From positions 1 through 64,000 of the forward strand of contig JAJXVH010000004.1 of the NCBI GenBank assembly GCA_021782205.1: 64,000 nt of DNA, in the 5' to 3' direction. Below, piece by piece: positions 43,803-52,998 of this stretch. The translations under genes were made by a program, and so were the position numbers. Position 1 is the first letter of the stretch. Every line of letters begins with the position of its first letter. The stretch is from a bacterium (lineage in GTDB: Bacteria; Elusimicrobiota; Elusimicrobia; UBA1565; UBA9628). The notes beneath the pieces were generated by a model. It was given only the letters and a program-made list of their open reading frames with translations. It made no database searches and had not been told where the DNA came from.

Positions 43803-44216
43803 ATGAACGCTTTGGCCCGCCTGCTGGGACTGCCCGCCGCCCGGTCCGCGCCGCCGGTCGATGCGAAGCCGGCGGCCGTCGCCGTCGCGCCGCAGGCTCC
43901 GCGCGAGATGCGCGAAGAAGAAGGGCGCGTTCAGTTTCGCGGCCTGCTGTGGCGTCCGGTGGTGACGGTCGACGACACGGCGCTGCTGGTGGTGGCCGCG
44001 CGCGCGGGTCTGCCGCACTGCGCGCGTTGCGAGAAGCCCCTGTCGCTGGCGGCGGGCGGCCAGGAACGCTGGGTCTGTCCCGCCTGCGGGGAGTCGCACT
44101 CCGGCGTGGAGACGGACTTCTTCGCCGCCGAGTCGGTGGCCGCCGCCCGCGTGCGCGAGTTCCTGTCCGGGCATCCCGGCTTTCGGCCCGCGCCGGGCCT
44201 GCCCGCGGCGGCCTAA
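43803..44216 (+). CDS. Zinc-ribbon protein of unknown function
   Basis: A 137-residue cytosolic protein. A Pro/Ala-rich N-terminus is followed by a strand-rich segment VQFRGLLWRPVVTVDDTALLVVA and a four-Cys zinc ribbon: CARCEKPLSL (CxxC) and VCPACGES (CxxC) about 22 residues apart. The C-terminus ends GHPGFRPAPGL. No family is recognised. The ribbon suggests nucleic-acid or protein binding. It lies 63 bases after the M13 gene with its own leaderless promoter. Confidence 0.7.
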   Translation: MNALARLLGLPAARSAPPVDAKPAAVAVAPQAPREMREEEGRVQFRGLLWRPVVTVDDTALLVVAARAGLPHCARCEKPLSLAAGGQERWVCPACGESHSGVETDFFAAESVAAARVREFLSGHPGFRPAPGLPAAA

Positions 44217-44292
44217 AGCCGGCCGCGCGGCGTCATATCCCCGTGACTTCGGCGTCGCGCGCGCGCCATGGCCCGCCCCGCGCCATCGCGGC

Positions 44293-44298
44293 TATACT
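44293..44298 (+). promoter_or_regulatory. -10 element next to a GTG start
   Basis: TATACT (44293-44298) ends 6 bases before the GTG at 44305. No convincing -35 is found at 16-18 bases. Placement is the same as in other leaderless-type starts here. Confidence 0.45.
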
Positions 44299-44304
44299 GA
44301 CGCC

Positions 44305-45108
44305 GTGGCCCATCGCGAGCACGACTGCGACGACGGCGAGCCCCGGCGCTGGCGCGCGATCTGGATTTCGGACATTCATCTGGGCACGCGCGACTGCAAG
44401 ACCGCGTTCCTGTTGGAATTCCTGAAAGAGAACGAGTCCGACGTCCTGTACCTCGTCGGCGACGTGATCGACGGCTGGCGCCTGAAGACCTCCTGGCACT
44501 ACTGGGACCAAAGCCACAACGACGTGGTGCAGAAAATCCTGCGCAAGGCGCGCAAAGGCGCGCGCGTGATCCTGGTGCCGGGCAACCATGACGAGGCGTT
44601 CCGGGATTTCGGCGGCATGCATTTCGGCGGCGTCGAGGTCGCGCTGGAAGCCGTGCACGCGACCGCCGACGGGCGGCGCTTTCTTGTGGTGCACGGCGAC
44701 CAATTCGACGGGATCGTGCGCCACGCCAAGGCCCTCGCCGTGCTGGGGACCTGGGCTTACGACCTGGCCCTGCGCGTCAATCATTGGTTCAACGCCGCGC
44801 GGAGGCTGTTCGGCCTGCCGTATTGGTCGTTGTCGGCCTACCTGAAGCACAAGGTCAAGAACGCGGTGGCGTTCATCGCGAAGTTCGAGGAGGAGATGAT
44901 CGCGGAGACGCGTCGTCGCGGCCTGGACGGCGTGATCTGCGGCCACATCCATCACGCGGAAATCCGCGACGCGGGCGGGGTGCTCTACTGCAACGACGGC
45001 GACTGGGTGGAAAGCTGCACGGCTTTGGTGGAGGATTTCGACGGGTCGCTGAAGCTTCTGCGCTGGGCCGAGGAGCGCCGACGGCCGCGCGCGGCGGCCG
45101 CCGCGTGA
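44305..45108 (+). CDS. LpxH-like UDP-2,3-diacylglucosamine diphosphatase
   Basis: A 267-residue calcineurin-like phosphoesterase. The metal motifs are in the right order: IWISDIHLGTRD, LVGDVIDGW, VPGNHDEAF, VVHGDQFDG and CGHIHHAEI. Pattern and length fit the LpxH/YbbF group that removes UMP from UDP-2,3-diacylglucosamine in lipid A synthesis at the membrane face. This would show that the cell makes lipid A. Other phospho-diester substrates are possible. The GTG start is read from a -10 6 bases upstream. The next gene starts with a GTG overlapping its TGA. Confidence 0.9.
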   Translation: MAHREHDCDDGEPRRWRAIWISDIHLGTRDCKTAFLLEFLKENESDVLYLVGDVIDGWRLKTSWHYWDQSHNDVVQKILRKARKGARVILVPGNHDEAFRDFGGMHFGGVEVALEAVHATADGRRFLVVHGDQFDGIVRHAKALAVLGTWAYDLALRVNHWFNAARRLFGLPYWSLSAYLKHKVKNAVAFIAKFEEEMIAETRRRGLDGVICGHIHHAEIRDAGGVLYCNDGDWVESCTALVEDFDGSLKLLRWAEERRRPRAAAAA

Positions 45109-46346
45109 GCGTCGCGGCGCGGCCGCGCCCGAGAATACTGATCCTGCACGCCTCCGTCGGCGCGGGCCACACGCGCGCGGCGCGGGCTGTGGCGGACGCG
45201 CTGGCGTCGCGCGCGCCCCAGGCGCAAGTCCAAGTCGTCGACGCGCTGGAATTGGCGCGCCCGCTATTCCGGCGCGTGTACGGCGAGGGCTACTTGGGCC
45301 TGGTCGAGCACGCCCCGGCGCTGTTCGGCTTGCTTTACGAACGGACCGACCGGCCTTGCGGCCGCGCCGCGTTGGGCGACCGCCTGCGCCGGGCCGTGCA
45401 GAATTGGGGCGCGCCGCGCCTCGTCGAATTTTTAGAGAAGGGTCGTTGGGACGCGGTGGTGCACACGCATTTTCTGGCGCCGGAGCTGTGCGCCGCGTCG
45501 GCGCGCGCGGGGCGCTTGAGCGCTCCCCAACTCACCGTCGTCACCGACTACGACGCGCACCGGATCTGGGCGGGCAATTCGCGCGCGCGCTACTGCGTGG
45601 CCGGCGCCGCGGCGGCCGCGTCCCTGCGCGCGCATGGCGTCGCCGCGGATGCCATCGCGGTGACGGGCATACCGGTGGACCCCGCCTTCGCGCGGCCGTC
45701 GGATCAGGAGACGGCGCGGCGGGAGTTCGGCCTGTCCGGCGCGCGTCCCGTCGTGGTGTTGTCGGCGGGCGGCCACGGCGTGGGTCCGTTGGAGGAGTTC
45801 TACCGCGCCCTGCTGGCGTGCTCGACGCCGTCGCGGATCGTGGCCGTCTGCGGCCGCAACGAGGACGCGCGCCGCCGCCTGACGGCGATCGCCCCGCCGC
45901 CGCGTCATCGCGCGCTCGTGCTGGGCTACACCGACCAGATGCGGACCTTGATGGCCGCCGCCGACCTGCTGGTCACCAAGCCCGGCGGCCTCACCGTCTC
46001 GGAGGCGCTGGCCGTCGGCCTGCCCATGGCGCTGATCCGCCCCATCCCGGGCCAGGAAGAACGCAACGCCGATTTTCTTCTGAAGGGCGGCGCGGCCGTC
46101 CGCGCGGGTTCTCCGGCCGCGCTGACCGGCGTGGTGGACGGAACGCTCTCCTGCGCGGACCGTCTCGCCGAACTGGGCCGGCGCGCGCTCAGCCTCGGTC
46201 GCCCGCGCGCCTCCTTCGACGTCGCGGAGCGGGTTTTGAGATTGGCCGTAAACGACGGCGAACGGCCGCGAGCGTTGACAAGTCGGGACAGGGGGGCTAT
46301 AGTTAGCGCTGGAGGAACACCCCATGGCCCTGATCGACCGCGTTAA
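45105..46346 (+). CDS. GT28-like glycosyltransferase (MGDG synthase type)
   Basis: A 413-residue glycosyltransferase, from the GTG at 45105 overlapping the phosphoesterase stop. The ORF-track start at 44784 is upstream inside that gene. ILILHASVGAGHTRAARAVADAL is the GHxRAA-type opening of MGDG synthase/UgtP-like enzymes. The C-terminal nucleotide-sugar domain has TKPGGLTVSEALAVGLPMAL. These enzymes put a sugar on diacylglycerol or a related lipid at the cytosolic membrane face. The gene ends 23 bases beyond the SPFH start codon, so the last codons overlap the promoter and start of the next gene. The exact donor is unknown. Confidence 0.88.
   Translation: MSVAARPRPRILILHASVGAGHTRAARAVADALASRAPQAQVQVVDALELARPLFRRVYGEGYLGLVEHAPALFGLLYERTDRPCGRAALGDRLRRAVQNWGAPRLVEFLEKGRWDAVVHTHFLAPELCAASARAGRLSAPQLTVVTDYDAHRIWAGNSRARYCVAGAAAAASLRAHGVAADAIAVTGIPVDPAFARPSDQETARREFGLSGARPVVVLSAGGHGVGPLEEFYRALLACSTPSRIVAVCGRNEDARRRLTAIAPPPRHRALVLGYTDQMRTLMAAADLLVTKPGGLTVSEALAVGLPMALIRPIPGQEERNADFLLKGGAAVRAGSPAALTGVVDGTLSCADRLAELGRRALSLGRPRASFDVAERVLRLAVNDGERPRALTSRDRGAIVSAGGTPHGPDRPR
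46275..46303 (+). promoter_or_regulatory. Strong promoter of the SPFH gene
   Basis: TTGACA (46275-46280), a 17-base spacer and TATAGT (46298-46303) lie within the end of the glycosyltransferase gene. GGAGG (46311-46315) precedes the ATG at 46324, so this message has a normal, short leader. Confidence 0.75.
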
Positions 46347-47304
46347 ATACGACGGACCCGCCGACGTGCTGGTCTGGCGCTTCCCGCAGGACAACCTGAG
46401 CTGGGGCACGCAGGTCATTGTCAATCAGGCTCAAGAGGCGATCTTCTTCAAGGGCGGCCAGGCGCTCGACACCTTGGGACCCGGCACGCACCTGCTGCGC
46501 ACGGCCAACGTCCCGTTCCTGCGTCGGCTGATCGCGGCACCCTTCGGCGGCGAGACGCCGTTCACCGCCGAGATCTACTACGTCAACAAGGCCGTGGACA
46601 TGGACGTGAAGTGGGGCACGAACAACCCCATCCCGGTCATGGACCCGAAGTTCAACGTGTTCCTGCCCGTGCGCGCGTTCGGCCAGTTCGCCATCCAGGT
46701 GGCGGACTCGCGCGCCTTCGTGACGCAATTGTCGGCCACCAGCCCGCAGTTCACCGTCGATCAGCTCTCGAACTATTTCCGCGGCGTCCTGCTGACGAAG
46801 GCCAAGGACTACATCGCCGAGACGATCATAAAGGAAAAAATCAACGTCCTGGAGATCGCCGCGCATCTGGAGGCCATGTCCGGGGCTCTGCAGACCAAGC
46901 TGACCGACGACTTCGCCAAGTTCGGCGTCAAGCTGGTCAACTTCTACCTGAACTCCGTCGACGTGCCGGAAGACGACGACACCGTGGTGCGCCTTAAAAA
47001 AGCGCTGGCCGACCGCGCGGAGCTGGACATCCTGGGCGACAAATACCAGCAGAAGCGCACGCTCGACGTCATGGAGAAGGCCGCGGGCAACTCCGGCGGC
47101 GGAGCGGGCGCCGGCATGGGCGCGGGGCTGGGCCTGGGCGCGGGGCTGGGCATGGGCCAGATGATGGCGGGCGCGATGGGCGGGGCGATGCCGGGCGCTG
47201 CCGGCGCCGCGGCCGCCGCGGGGGCGAAGTTCTGCGCGTCGTGCGGCAAGCCTTTGGCGCCCGGCGGCAAGTTCTGCGCCGAGTGCGGCGCGAAAGTTGG
47301 CTGA
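46324..47304 (+). CDS. SPFH-domain protein with C-terminal zinc ribbon (YdjI-like)
   Basis: A 326-residue protein. Residues about 30-240 are an SPFH/band-7 domain with VIVNQAQEAIFFKGGQALDTLGPGTHLL near the N-terminus and FGVKLVNFYLNSVDVP later. A Gly/Ala/Met-rich linker (residues about 258-300) ends in a zinc ribbon, CASCGKPLAPGGKFCAECG. This layout is known in the YdjI/virion-core-like group, which forms membrane-associated oligomers. The function is often linked to envelope stress, but nothing here proves that. The stop overlaps the TTG start of the methyltransferase. Confidence 0.9.
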   Translation: MALIDRVKYDGPADVLVWRFPQDNLSWGTQVIVNQAQEAIFFKGGQALDTLGPGTHLLRTANVPFLRRLIAAPFGGETPFTAEIYYVNKAVDMDVKWGTNNPIPVMDPKFNVFLPVRAFGQFAIQVADSRAFVTQLSATSPQFTVDQLSNYFRGVLLTKAKDYIAETIIKEKINVLEIAAHLEAMSGALQTKLTDDFAKFGVKLVNFYLNSVDVPEDDDTVVRLKKALADRAELDILGDKYQQKRTLDVMEKAAGNSGGGAGAGMGAGLGLGAGLGMGQMMAGAMGGAMPGAAGAAAAAGAKFCASCGKPLAPGGKFCAECGAKVG

Positions 47305-48250
47305 CGTCTGCCCGGCGTGCCGGCGCGGCGCGCCGGTGTTCGCCTGCCGCGCGCTGCTGTACGCGGGCCGGGAGCGCGACGCGGCCGAATGCGGCGCCTG
47401 CGGGGCGGCCTTCTATTGGCCGGTGCCGCCGCTGGAGGAGATCGCGCGTTGCTATCCGCCCGCCTACTACGGCGGCTTCTTCAAGCAATACTGGAAGGAC
47501 TACTACAAAGGCCGCGCGCTGGCCGACCGCCTGACGCGCTGGCGCGAGAGCGGGGATTTCCTGGACGTCGGCTGCGCGCTGGGCACCATGCTGGCGGGCC
47601 TGCGCGATCACTCGCGCTGGACTGCGCGCGGCATGGAATTTTCCGCGGACGCGGCGGCGCTGGGGCGGGAGCTCAACGGCGCGGAGATCGTCAGCGCGCC
47701 GTTGTCGGCCGCGCCCTTTGCCGACGCCGCGTTCGACTACGTCCATATCAACAACGTGCTCGAGCACGAATTCGACCCGCGCGCGGCGCTCACGGCGTCG
47801 GCGCGCCTGCTGCGTCCCGGCGGCCGCCTGGAGCTGATCGTGCCCAACGGGCCCGTCGATTTTCTGCCCAACAAGACGCTGTTCCGGCGCTGGGGGCGCG
47901 CCGTGCCCACGCGACACGGCGGCCATCTGTTCTTCTTCTCGCGCCGTTCGCTGGAGACGATGCTGGAAGACGCCGGCTTTCGCGTGCTGTCGATCCGGTC
48001 CTTCCACCTGAAGCTCGGCGCCAAGGCGCGCGGCCTTCTGCCGCGCGCGTATAAGAATTTCAAGAAGCCCTTGCCGCCCGTCGACGCGGCGGTCAAGCCT
48101 CCGGCGTTCACGCTGGAGCAGGGGCGCGCCCTCATTCCGCCCGCGCCGAGCTGGCCGCTGTACCGGCTGTCGAACGCGTGGCGGCGTCTGTGGCGATTCT
48201 CCGGCAGCGACTTCGGCTACGACTTCGAGGTCATGGCCGAGCGCCGTTGA
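47297..48250 (+). CDS. SAM-dependent methyltransferase with N-terminal zinc finger
   Basis: A 317-residue protein. The N-terminus has CPACRRGAPV and CGACGAAFYW (four Cys, rubredoxin-like knuckle), followed by a YWPVPPxEEIxRCYP-type segment. The class-I Rossmann motif FLDVGCALGTMLAGL is the SAM site and DYVHINNVLEHEFDP marks the C-terminal half. Proteins with this zinc-plus-methyltransferase layout are often in sugar-modification gene sets. The start is a TTG at 47297, 8 bases overlapping the SPFH stop. The gene ends 6 bases from the convergent AsmA-like gene. Confidence 0.85.
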   Translation: MADVCPACRRGAPVFACRALLYAGRERDAAECGACGAAFYWPVPPLEEIARCYPPAYYGGFFKQYWKDYYKGRALADRLTRWRESGDFLDVGCALGTMLAGLRDHSRWTARGMEFSADAAALGRELNGAEIVSAPLSAAPFADAAFDYVHINNVLEHEFDPRAALTASARLLRPGGRLELIVPNGPVDFLPNKTLFRRWGRAVPTRHGGHLFFFSRRSLETMLEDAGFRVLSIRSFHLKLGAKARGLLPRAYKNFKKPLPPVDAAVKPPAFTLEQGRALIPPAPSWPLYRLSNAWRRLWRFSGSDFGYDFEVMAERR

Positions 48251-48256
48251 CGCGGT

Positions 48257-48994
48257 TTATTTCCGGGGCTTGTCGAGCAGTCCGCCCAGGGCCGACATGA
48301 TCGTGCTGCGGGCCTGATCCAGGACCTTGCCGCCGGCATTTTGCGCCGCGCCGCGCGCGGACGCCTCCACGGCGCGCAGGGCTTGGGCCGCGACCTCGGC
48401 CGGCGAGCGGCGCGGGCCGCCCAGGTTCGTCAGATGGACGTCCGGCAGCGCGACGCTGAGCTTCCGCCCTCCGAGCGCGGCCGCGGCCAGACCCACCTTG
48501 CCGCCGGTCACGGAGAAATCTTCGATGAGAAGCGACTTGCTCGGCTTGGCCGGCGCGGCCGAGGGCTTGGCTTCGGCGGACGCGCCGCCGGCCTCGGCGG
48601 CGGCATGCTCGGCATTGTCGCGCAGGCGCGTCAGGTTCGAGCCGTCGGGGCCGATCTCCCAGGTCAGCTCCGGCGCCGCGACCGCGACGCGCTCGACGAC
48701 GATGGTGTCGGTGAGCAGCGAGGAGAGCCTGACGGCGATGTCGACGGACCCCACGCGCACGGCGCTGGCGCTCTTGAAGCCCTCGGGGTTGCCGATCACC
48801 AGTCCTTCCAAGGTCCCGCGCCCCGACAGCGGCGAGAGCGTGACGCGCGCCAGCGTGACCGGCGCGCCCAGCACGCGCGGCCCCGCGGCCTCCACGGCGG
48901 CCGTGATGATGCGCCCCAGATTGACGGACACGACGACGGCCGCGACCGCCAGCAAGACCACTCCCGCCGCCGCCGCCCAGATCAGCTTCTTCAT
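48257..48994 (-). CDS. Short AsmA-like membrane-anchored protein
   Basis: A 245-residue protein. One N-terminal membrane helix (LIWAAAAGVVLLAVAAVVVSV) is followed by the AsmA/DUF748-type repeat GRIITAAVEAAGPRVLGAPVTLARVTLSPLSGRGTLEGLVIGNPEG. The C-terminal region has an IxDFSVTGGKVGLAA strand set and a helix with ARSTIMSALGGLLDKP. Full AsmA proteins are far longer and bridge the periplasm for phospholipid transport. This one contains only the N-terminal unit. GAGGAGG precedes the ATG. It converges on the methyltransferase. Confidence 0.82.
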   Translation of the reverse strand: MKKLIWAAAAGVVLLAVAAVVVSVNLGRIITAAVEAAGPRVLGAPVTLARVTLSPLSGRGTLEGLVIGNPEGFKSASAVRVGSVDIAVRLSSLLTDTIVVERVAVAAPELTWEIGPDGSNLTRLRDNAEHAAAEAGGASAEAKPSAAPAKPSKSLLIEDFSVTGGKVGLAAAALGGRKLSVALPDVHLTNLGGPRRSPAEVAAQALRAVEASARGAAQNAGGKVLDQARSTIMSALGGLLDKPRK

Positions 48995-49075
48995 CGCGAG
49001 GTCCTCCTCTGAAAACGCCCTAGCGCTACTGTATCAAAACGCGATCAAATGCGCCGCGCGGACGCGCCCGCGCTC

Positions 49076-49104
49076 TTGCCTTCGCGCCGCCGGGGAGCTA
49101 CAGT
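49076..49104 (+). promoter_or_regulatory. Leaderless-type promoter of glgC
   Basis: TTGCCT (49076-49081), a 17-base spacer and TACAGT (49099-49104). The GTG at 49111 begins after 6 bases. No Shine-Dalgarno is present. Confidence 0.6.
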
Positions 49105-49110
49105 AGACGT

Positions 49111-50352
49111 GTGAAGATCGAGGGCGCCCGCGCCGAACGCCGCAAGCGCGTATTGGCGTTCGTGCTGGCGGGCGGCAAGGGCCAGCGGCTTGAGCCTCTG
49201 ACCACGTACACGCCCAAGCCCGCGGTCACCTTCGGCGGCATCTACCGCATCATCGACTTCACGCTCAGCAACTGCCTGAACTCCGACATCCACAACATCT
49301 ACGCGCTGGTGCAGTATAAATCCGCGGACCTGATCCGGCACCTGCGCGACGGCTGGCAGAATTACTTCTCCACCGGCCGCGGCGAATATCTGGAGGTGAT
49401 CCCGCCCCAGTACGCGGCCACCGACCAATCCTACGCCGGCACCGCGGACGCGATCTATCAGAATCTCTATCTGCTGGAGCAGGAGAATCCGGACCACGTC
49501 GCGATCCTGGCCGGCGACCACATCTACAAGATGGACTACCGCAAGATGATCGCCTGCCACCGCGACCACGACGCGGACCTGACGGTCGGTTCGGTCGAGG
49601 TGCCGCTCAAGGACGGAACCGAGTTCGGCATCATCCAGTCCGACGCGACGGGCCGGGTGCTGGGTTTCCAGGAGAAACCCAAGGACCCGCCTCCGATCCC
49701 GGGCAACCCGGCGTGTTGCTACGCCTCCATGGGCATCTATGTCTTCAAGCCCGCGGCGCTGTCCGAGGCGCTGAGGACCGACGCGGCCGACGCGTCCAGC
49801 AGCCACGACTTCGGCAAGGACATCATCGCGCGCATGGTCGCCACGCGGCGCGTGTTCACCTACAGCTTCGTCGACGAGAACGGAAAAACCGCCAAGTATT
49901 GGCGCGACGCCGGCACGCTCGACGCCTACTACTCCGCGAACATGGACCTGATCGGCGTCGACCCGATCTTGAACCTCTACGACGAGGACTGGCCCATCCG
50001 CGCGGCCGCGGTGCAGGCCCCGCCGCCGAAGACCGTGTTCCGCGCCGAGGGCCGGACCGGCAGCGCGGTCGACTCCATGCTGTCTCCGGGCTGCATCGTC
50101 AGCGGCGGCACGGTCATCCATTCCATCCTGTCGCCGCACGCCTGCGTGCACAGCTGGGCGCACGTGGAGGACTCGATCCTCTTCGAGCGCGTGGACGTGG
50201 GCCGCCGGGCGCGCGTGCGCCGCGCCATCATCGCCGAGGGCGTGAAGATCCCGCCCGACGCCGTGATCGGCTACGACGAGGTCCAGGACCGCGCGCGCTT
50301 CCTGATCACCGAAGGCGGCGTCGTCGTCGTGTCCAAGGACGCGCGCATCTAG
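49111..50352 (+). CDS. glgC: Glucose-1-phosphate adenylyltransferase
   Basis: A 413-residue GlgC, which makes ADP-glucose for glycogen. The N-terminal nucleotide loop is VLAGGKGQRLEPLTTYTPKPAV, followed by GGIYRIIDFTLSN. The AGDHIYKMDY region carries the catalytic Asp, and the glucose-1-phosphate site is EKP in LGFQEKPKDP. The C-terminal left-handed beta-helix repeats (for example VHSWAHVEDSILFERVDVGRR) complete the fold. It is transcribed alone from a leaderless promoter, with no other glycogen genes nearby. Confidence 0.95.
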   Translation: MKIEGARAERRKRVLAFVLAGGKGQRLEPLTTYTPKPAVTFGGIYRIIDFTLSNCLNSDIHNIYALVQYKSADLIRHLRDGWQNYFSTGRGEYLEVIPPQYAATDQSYAGTADAIYQNLYLLEQENPDHVAILAGDHIYKMDYRKMIACHRDHDADLTVGSVEVPLKDGTEFGIIQSDATGRVLGFQEKPKDPPPIPGNPACCYASMGIYVFKPAALSEALRTDAADASSSHDFGKDIIARMVATRRVFTYSFVDENGKTAKYWRDAGTLDAYYSANMDLIGVDPILNLYDEDWPIRAAAVQAPPPKTVFRAEGRTGSAVDSMLSPGCIVSGGTVIHSILSPHACVHSWAHVEDSILFERVDVGRRARVRRAIIAEGVKIPPDAVIGYDEVQDRARFLITEGGVVVVSKDARI

Positions 50353-50573
50353 CGCGCGCTCGCGCGATTTTAGGTCTCGTTGAAAAACAACTGATTCATC
50401 TTGTCTTGCGTCCTTTCGGATGAATCGTGTGGTTCCAGTCGCCATGGAGTCGTTCGCGCACGATATTCAGACCGGACATCCGCGCGTCCGGGATAACGAC
50501 CGGGCCGACACCCTGGATGCTCCAGCCGCCTTGGCCGCCCCGCCGGGATGTGTCAGTTGTTGTTTAACAGTTC
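50353..50573. other. Intergenic region with small inverted repeats
   Basis: This 221-base stretch between convergent genes has no supported gene. It holds GATTCATC (50393-50400) with GATGAATC (50419-50426), a GTTGAAAAACAAC stem-loop near 50379, and a related AACAACAACTG stretch on the other strand near 50560. No long stem with a T-tract is seen. Confidence 0.4.
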
Positions 50574-52949
50574 CTAATCGGCGCGGCCGACTGCCTCGTG
50601 CACTCGCCGGCAGAGTTCGACCATTGTAAACGGCTTGACCAGAAGTCCGGCGTCCGCGTTGTCCGTGCCGGATGCGTGCCCGGAGATAAGCACAGTGCGG
50701 ACCGTCGGGCGGCTGCGGCGCAGTTGCGCGGCGAAGGCGCGGCCGTCCATGCCCGGCAGGGCGATGTCGCACAGCACCGCGTGGATTTCCGCGCGGTGCG
50801 CGGCTTCCACCGCGCAAGCCTCTTCGGCGTCGTGGCAGGCCAGCGCCGTGTAGCCTTGGGCTTTCAGAACGCGCTCGATCATGCGCCGCAAGTCGTCGTC
50901 GTACTCGACGATCAAGACGGTCTCGCCGGCGCCCCGGAGAGGGGCCGCGGAACCGGCCTGAGCCGAGCGTGTGGGCGAGGGCGCGGCGGCCAGCGGGAGA
51001 TAGAGCCGGAAGGTCGTGCCGCGTCCCGGCGCGCTATCGACGCCGATATGCCCGCCCGCGCCGTCCGCGACCGTCCTCACGATGGCCAGCCCCAGCCCGG
51101 TGCCATGACCCGCCGGCTTCGTCGTGAAAAACGGCTCGAACAAACGCGCCTTCACTTCCGGGCTCATCCCGCTGCCCGTGTCAACGACGCTCAGGCGCGC
51201 GTACAGACCCGGGACGCCGCCTCCCTCGGACTGCGTAGAATCAATCGTGCCGTCGGCGACGTCGACGCGGATGGTCAGCGTCCCGCCGTCGGGCATGGCG
51301 TCGCGCGCGTTGACGGCCAGGTTGAGCAGCGCTTGATCGAGCGCGGTCGGGTCGATGAGCGCCCAGACCGGCGTCGCCGACGTGTCCAAGCGTAGGGCTA
51401 TGTTCGCGTTCAGGACGCGGCGCAGGAGTTTTTGAACGGCGGCAACCGCCGCGTTGAGATCCAACAACTCGGCTTTTCCCGGGCCCTTGCGTCCGAACGA
51501 CAGCAGTTGGCGCGTCAAATCCGCCGCCCGCGCGCAGGCCCGCAGTATTTCCCGGGCGTCCTGGGACGTCTGCGATTCGGGATGGGCCGAGGCGATGAAC
51601 TCGCCGTAGCCTGCGATGGCCGTCAGCAGGTTGTTGATGTCGTGCGCCACGCCGCCGGCCAGAAGGCCCAGGGGCTCCATCTTCTGCGCTTGGAGGAACT
51701 GATCGGCGAGCCGACGCTCGCGGCTGACGTCGCGCTTTACGGCGATGTAGTGGACCGTTCTTCCGCCGCGGCGGACCGGAGCGATGGCGGCTTCTTCTTG
51801 GAACAGCGTGCCGTCCTTGCGTTTGTTGACGAACTGCCCGCGCCAGACGTCGCCGCGCGTCAGCGTCGCCCAAAGCTCCTCGTAGAAGCCGCGGCTCTGT
51901 CGTCCGCTTTTTAGGAAGGATGGATTTCCCCCCAAAACCTCGGCGCGTTCGTAGCCGGTCGCGCGCGTGAAGGCGGGGTTCACGTATTCGATTCGCCCCG
52001 CGGCGTCGGTGATGATCACGGCCTCGCTCAACTGCTCCACCGCGCGCAGGAGCAGGGCGCGGCGGCGGCTCAGTCCGTGGCGCGCGCGCGCGGCCTCTCC
52101 ACGCAGCAGACGCACGAGCACCAGGCCCGACAGCAGACCCAGCGCCGAAAAGCCGAAAACAAACAGCGCCTCGCGCCGGCGAACGGGGCCCAAAGCCCCT
52201 CCGCTGTCCAGTTTCGCGGTCACCACCCAGTTGCTGTCTGGCACGCTTTCGGCGAAAGCCAGGACGGGCGCGCCGCGGTAGTCGACGCCGGACAGCAACC
52301 CACGCTCTCCGCGCAGGGCGCGCGCGCCGACCAGCCCCGGCGTCAGCATCGAAACATGCCGGCGCGGCGGCGTTTCGAGCCGGTCGTTCCAAAACGCGAT
52401 TTCGTCGCCGTCGCGGCGGAGCAGGGACGTGTAAAGTCCGTCGGACGTTTTTTTCGGCGCCGGGTACTCACCGGCGAGCGCGGCGACGGGAGTTTGCGCG
52501 CGCAGGCTGGCGTGGGGGCCGAACGCGGGCGCGGGCACTTCCAGGCTCCACGCGCCAGGCACGGGCTTGGGCTGTCGCGGAACGGAGAGGACTATTTTCC
52601 CGGACGCGACCAGGCGTACCGATAAAAAGCCCCGGTGGTTCATCAGCACGGCGATCGTGCGCGCGGCGCGGCTACGGGCGGAGGCGTCGCCGGCGAGGGC
52701 GCGGCGGCAGTCGTTCATGAACGACTCGTCTCCGGCCAGGAAATTCAAGGCGGACAAGTCCTCGCGGGTCGCCGCGACGACGGCGCGCGTCCGCGCGTCG
52801 GCGGCTGCTTGAAGCCGCGCCACCTGCGCGCGCTCGATTTCGCGGGACTGCGCGCTCGCGGACAGCCAGCCCAGCGCTCCGGCGACGGCGACGGAGCCGA
52901 GGATGGTCGCGTAGACGGGCGCGTTCTTCATGGCCGCTTTGCCCAACAT
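50574..52949 (-). CDS. Hybrid sensor histidine kinase with PAS and receiver domains
   Basis: A 791-residue membrane kinase. One N-terminal helix (VYATILGSVAVAGALGWLSASA) leads to an extracytoplasmic sensor of about 240 residues, then a second helix (LFVFGFSALGLLSGLVLV). A PAS domain (ITDAAGRIEYVNPAFTRATGYE) follows. The HisKA region reads GLLAGGVAHDINNLLTAIAGY, with HATPase motifs NLAVNARDAM, DTGSGMSP and GTGLGLAIV. A receiver domain ends the protein with phospho-acceptor Asp in AVLCDIALPGMDG and the Lys loop LLVKPF. Output is by phosphorelay to an unknown partner. The start at 52949 may instead be the ATG at 52931. Confidence 0.93.
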   Translation of the reverse strand: MLGKAAMKNAPVYATILGSVAVAGALGWLSASAQSREIERAQVARLQAAADARTRAVVAATREDLSALNFLAGDESFMNDCRRALAGDASARSRAARTIAVLMNHRGFLSVRLVASGKIVLSVPRQPKPVPGAWSLEVPAPAFGPHASLRAQTPVAALAGEYPAPKKTSDGLYTSLLRRDGDEIAFWNDRLETPPRRHVSMLTPGLVGARALRGERGLLSGVDYRGAPVLAFAESVPDSNWVVTAKLDSGGALGPVRRREALFVFGFSALGLLSGLVLVRLLRGEAARARHGLSRRRALLLRAVEQLSEAVIITDAAGRIEYVNPAFTRATGYERAEVLGGNPSFLKSGRQSRGFYEELWATLTRGDVWRGQFVNKRKDGTLFQEEAAIAPVRRGGRTVHYIAVKRDVSRERRLADQFLQAQKMEPLGLLAGGVAHDINNLLTAIAGYGEFIASAHPESQTSQDAREILRACARAADLTRQLLSFGRKGPGKAELLDLNAAVAAVQKLLRRVLNANIALRLDTSATPVWALIDPTALDQALLNLAVNARDAMPDGGTLTIRVDVADGTIDSTQSEGGGVPGLYARLSVVDTGSGMSPEVKARLFEPFFTTKPAGHGTGLGLAIVRTVADGAGGHIGVDSAPGRGTTFRLYLPLAAAPSPTRSAQAGSAAPLRGAGETVLIVEYDDDLRRMIERVLKAQGYTALACHDAEEACAVEAAHRAEIHAVLCDIALPGMDGRAFAAQLRRSRPTVRTVLISGHASGTDNADAGLLVKPFTMVELCRRVHEAVGRAD

Positions 52950-52998
52950 ATGTGTTCTTTAGCAACGATGAGGCCAGGAAGGGCGGTGCCGCGGCGCG

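Noticed and set aside
50420-50817. Small ORFs on both strands next to the hybrid kinase
   Set aside because: They overlap the kinase gene or the repeat-bearing intergenic region and have no recognisable features.
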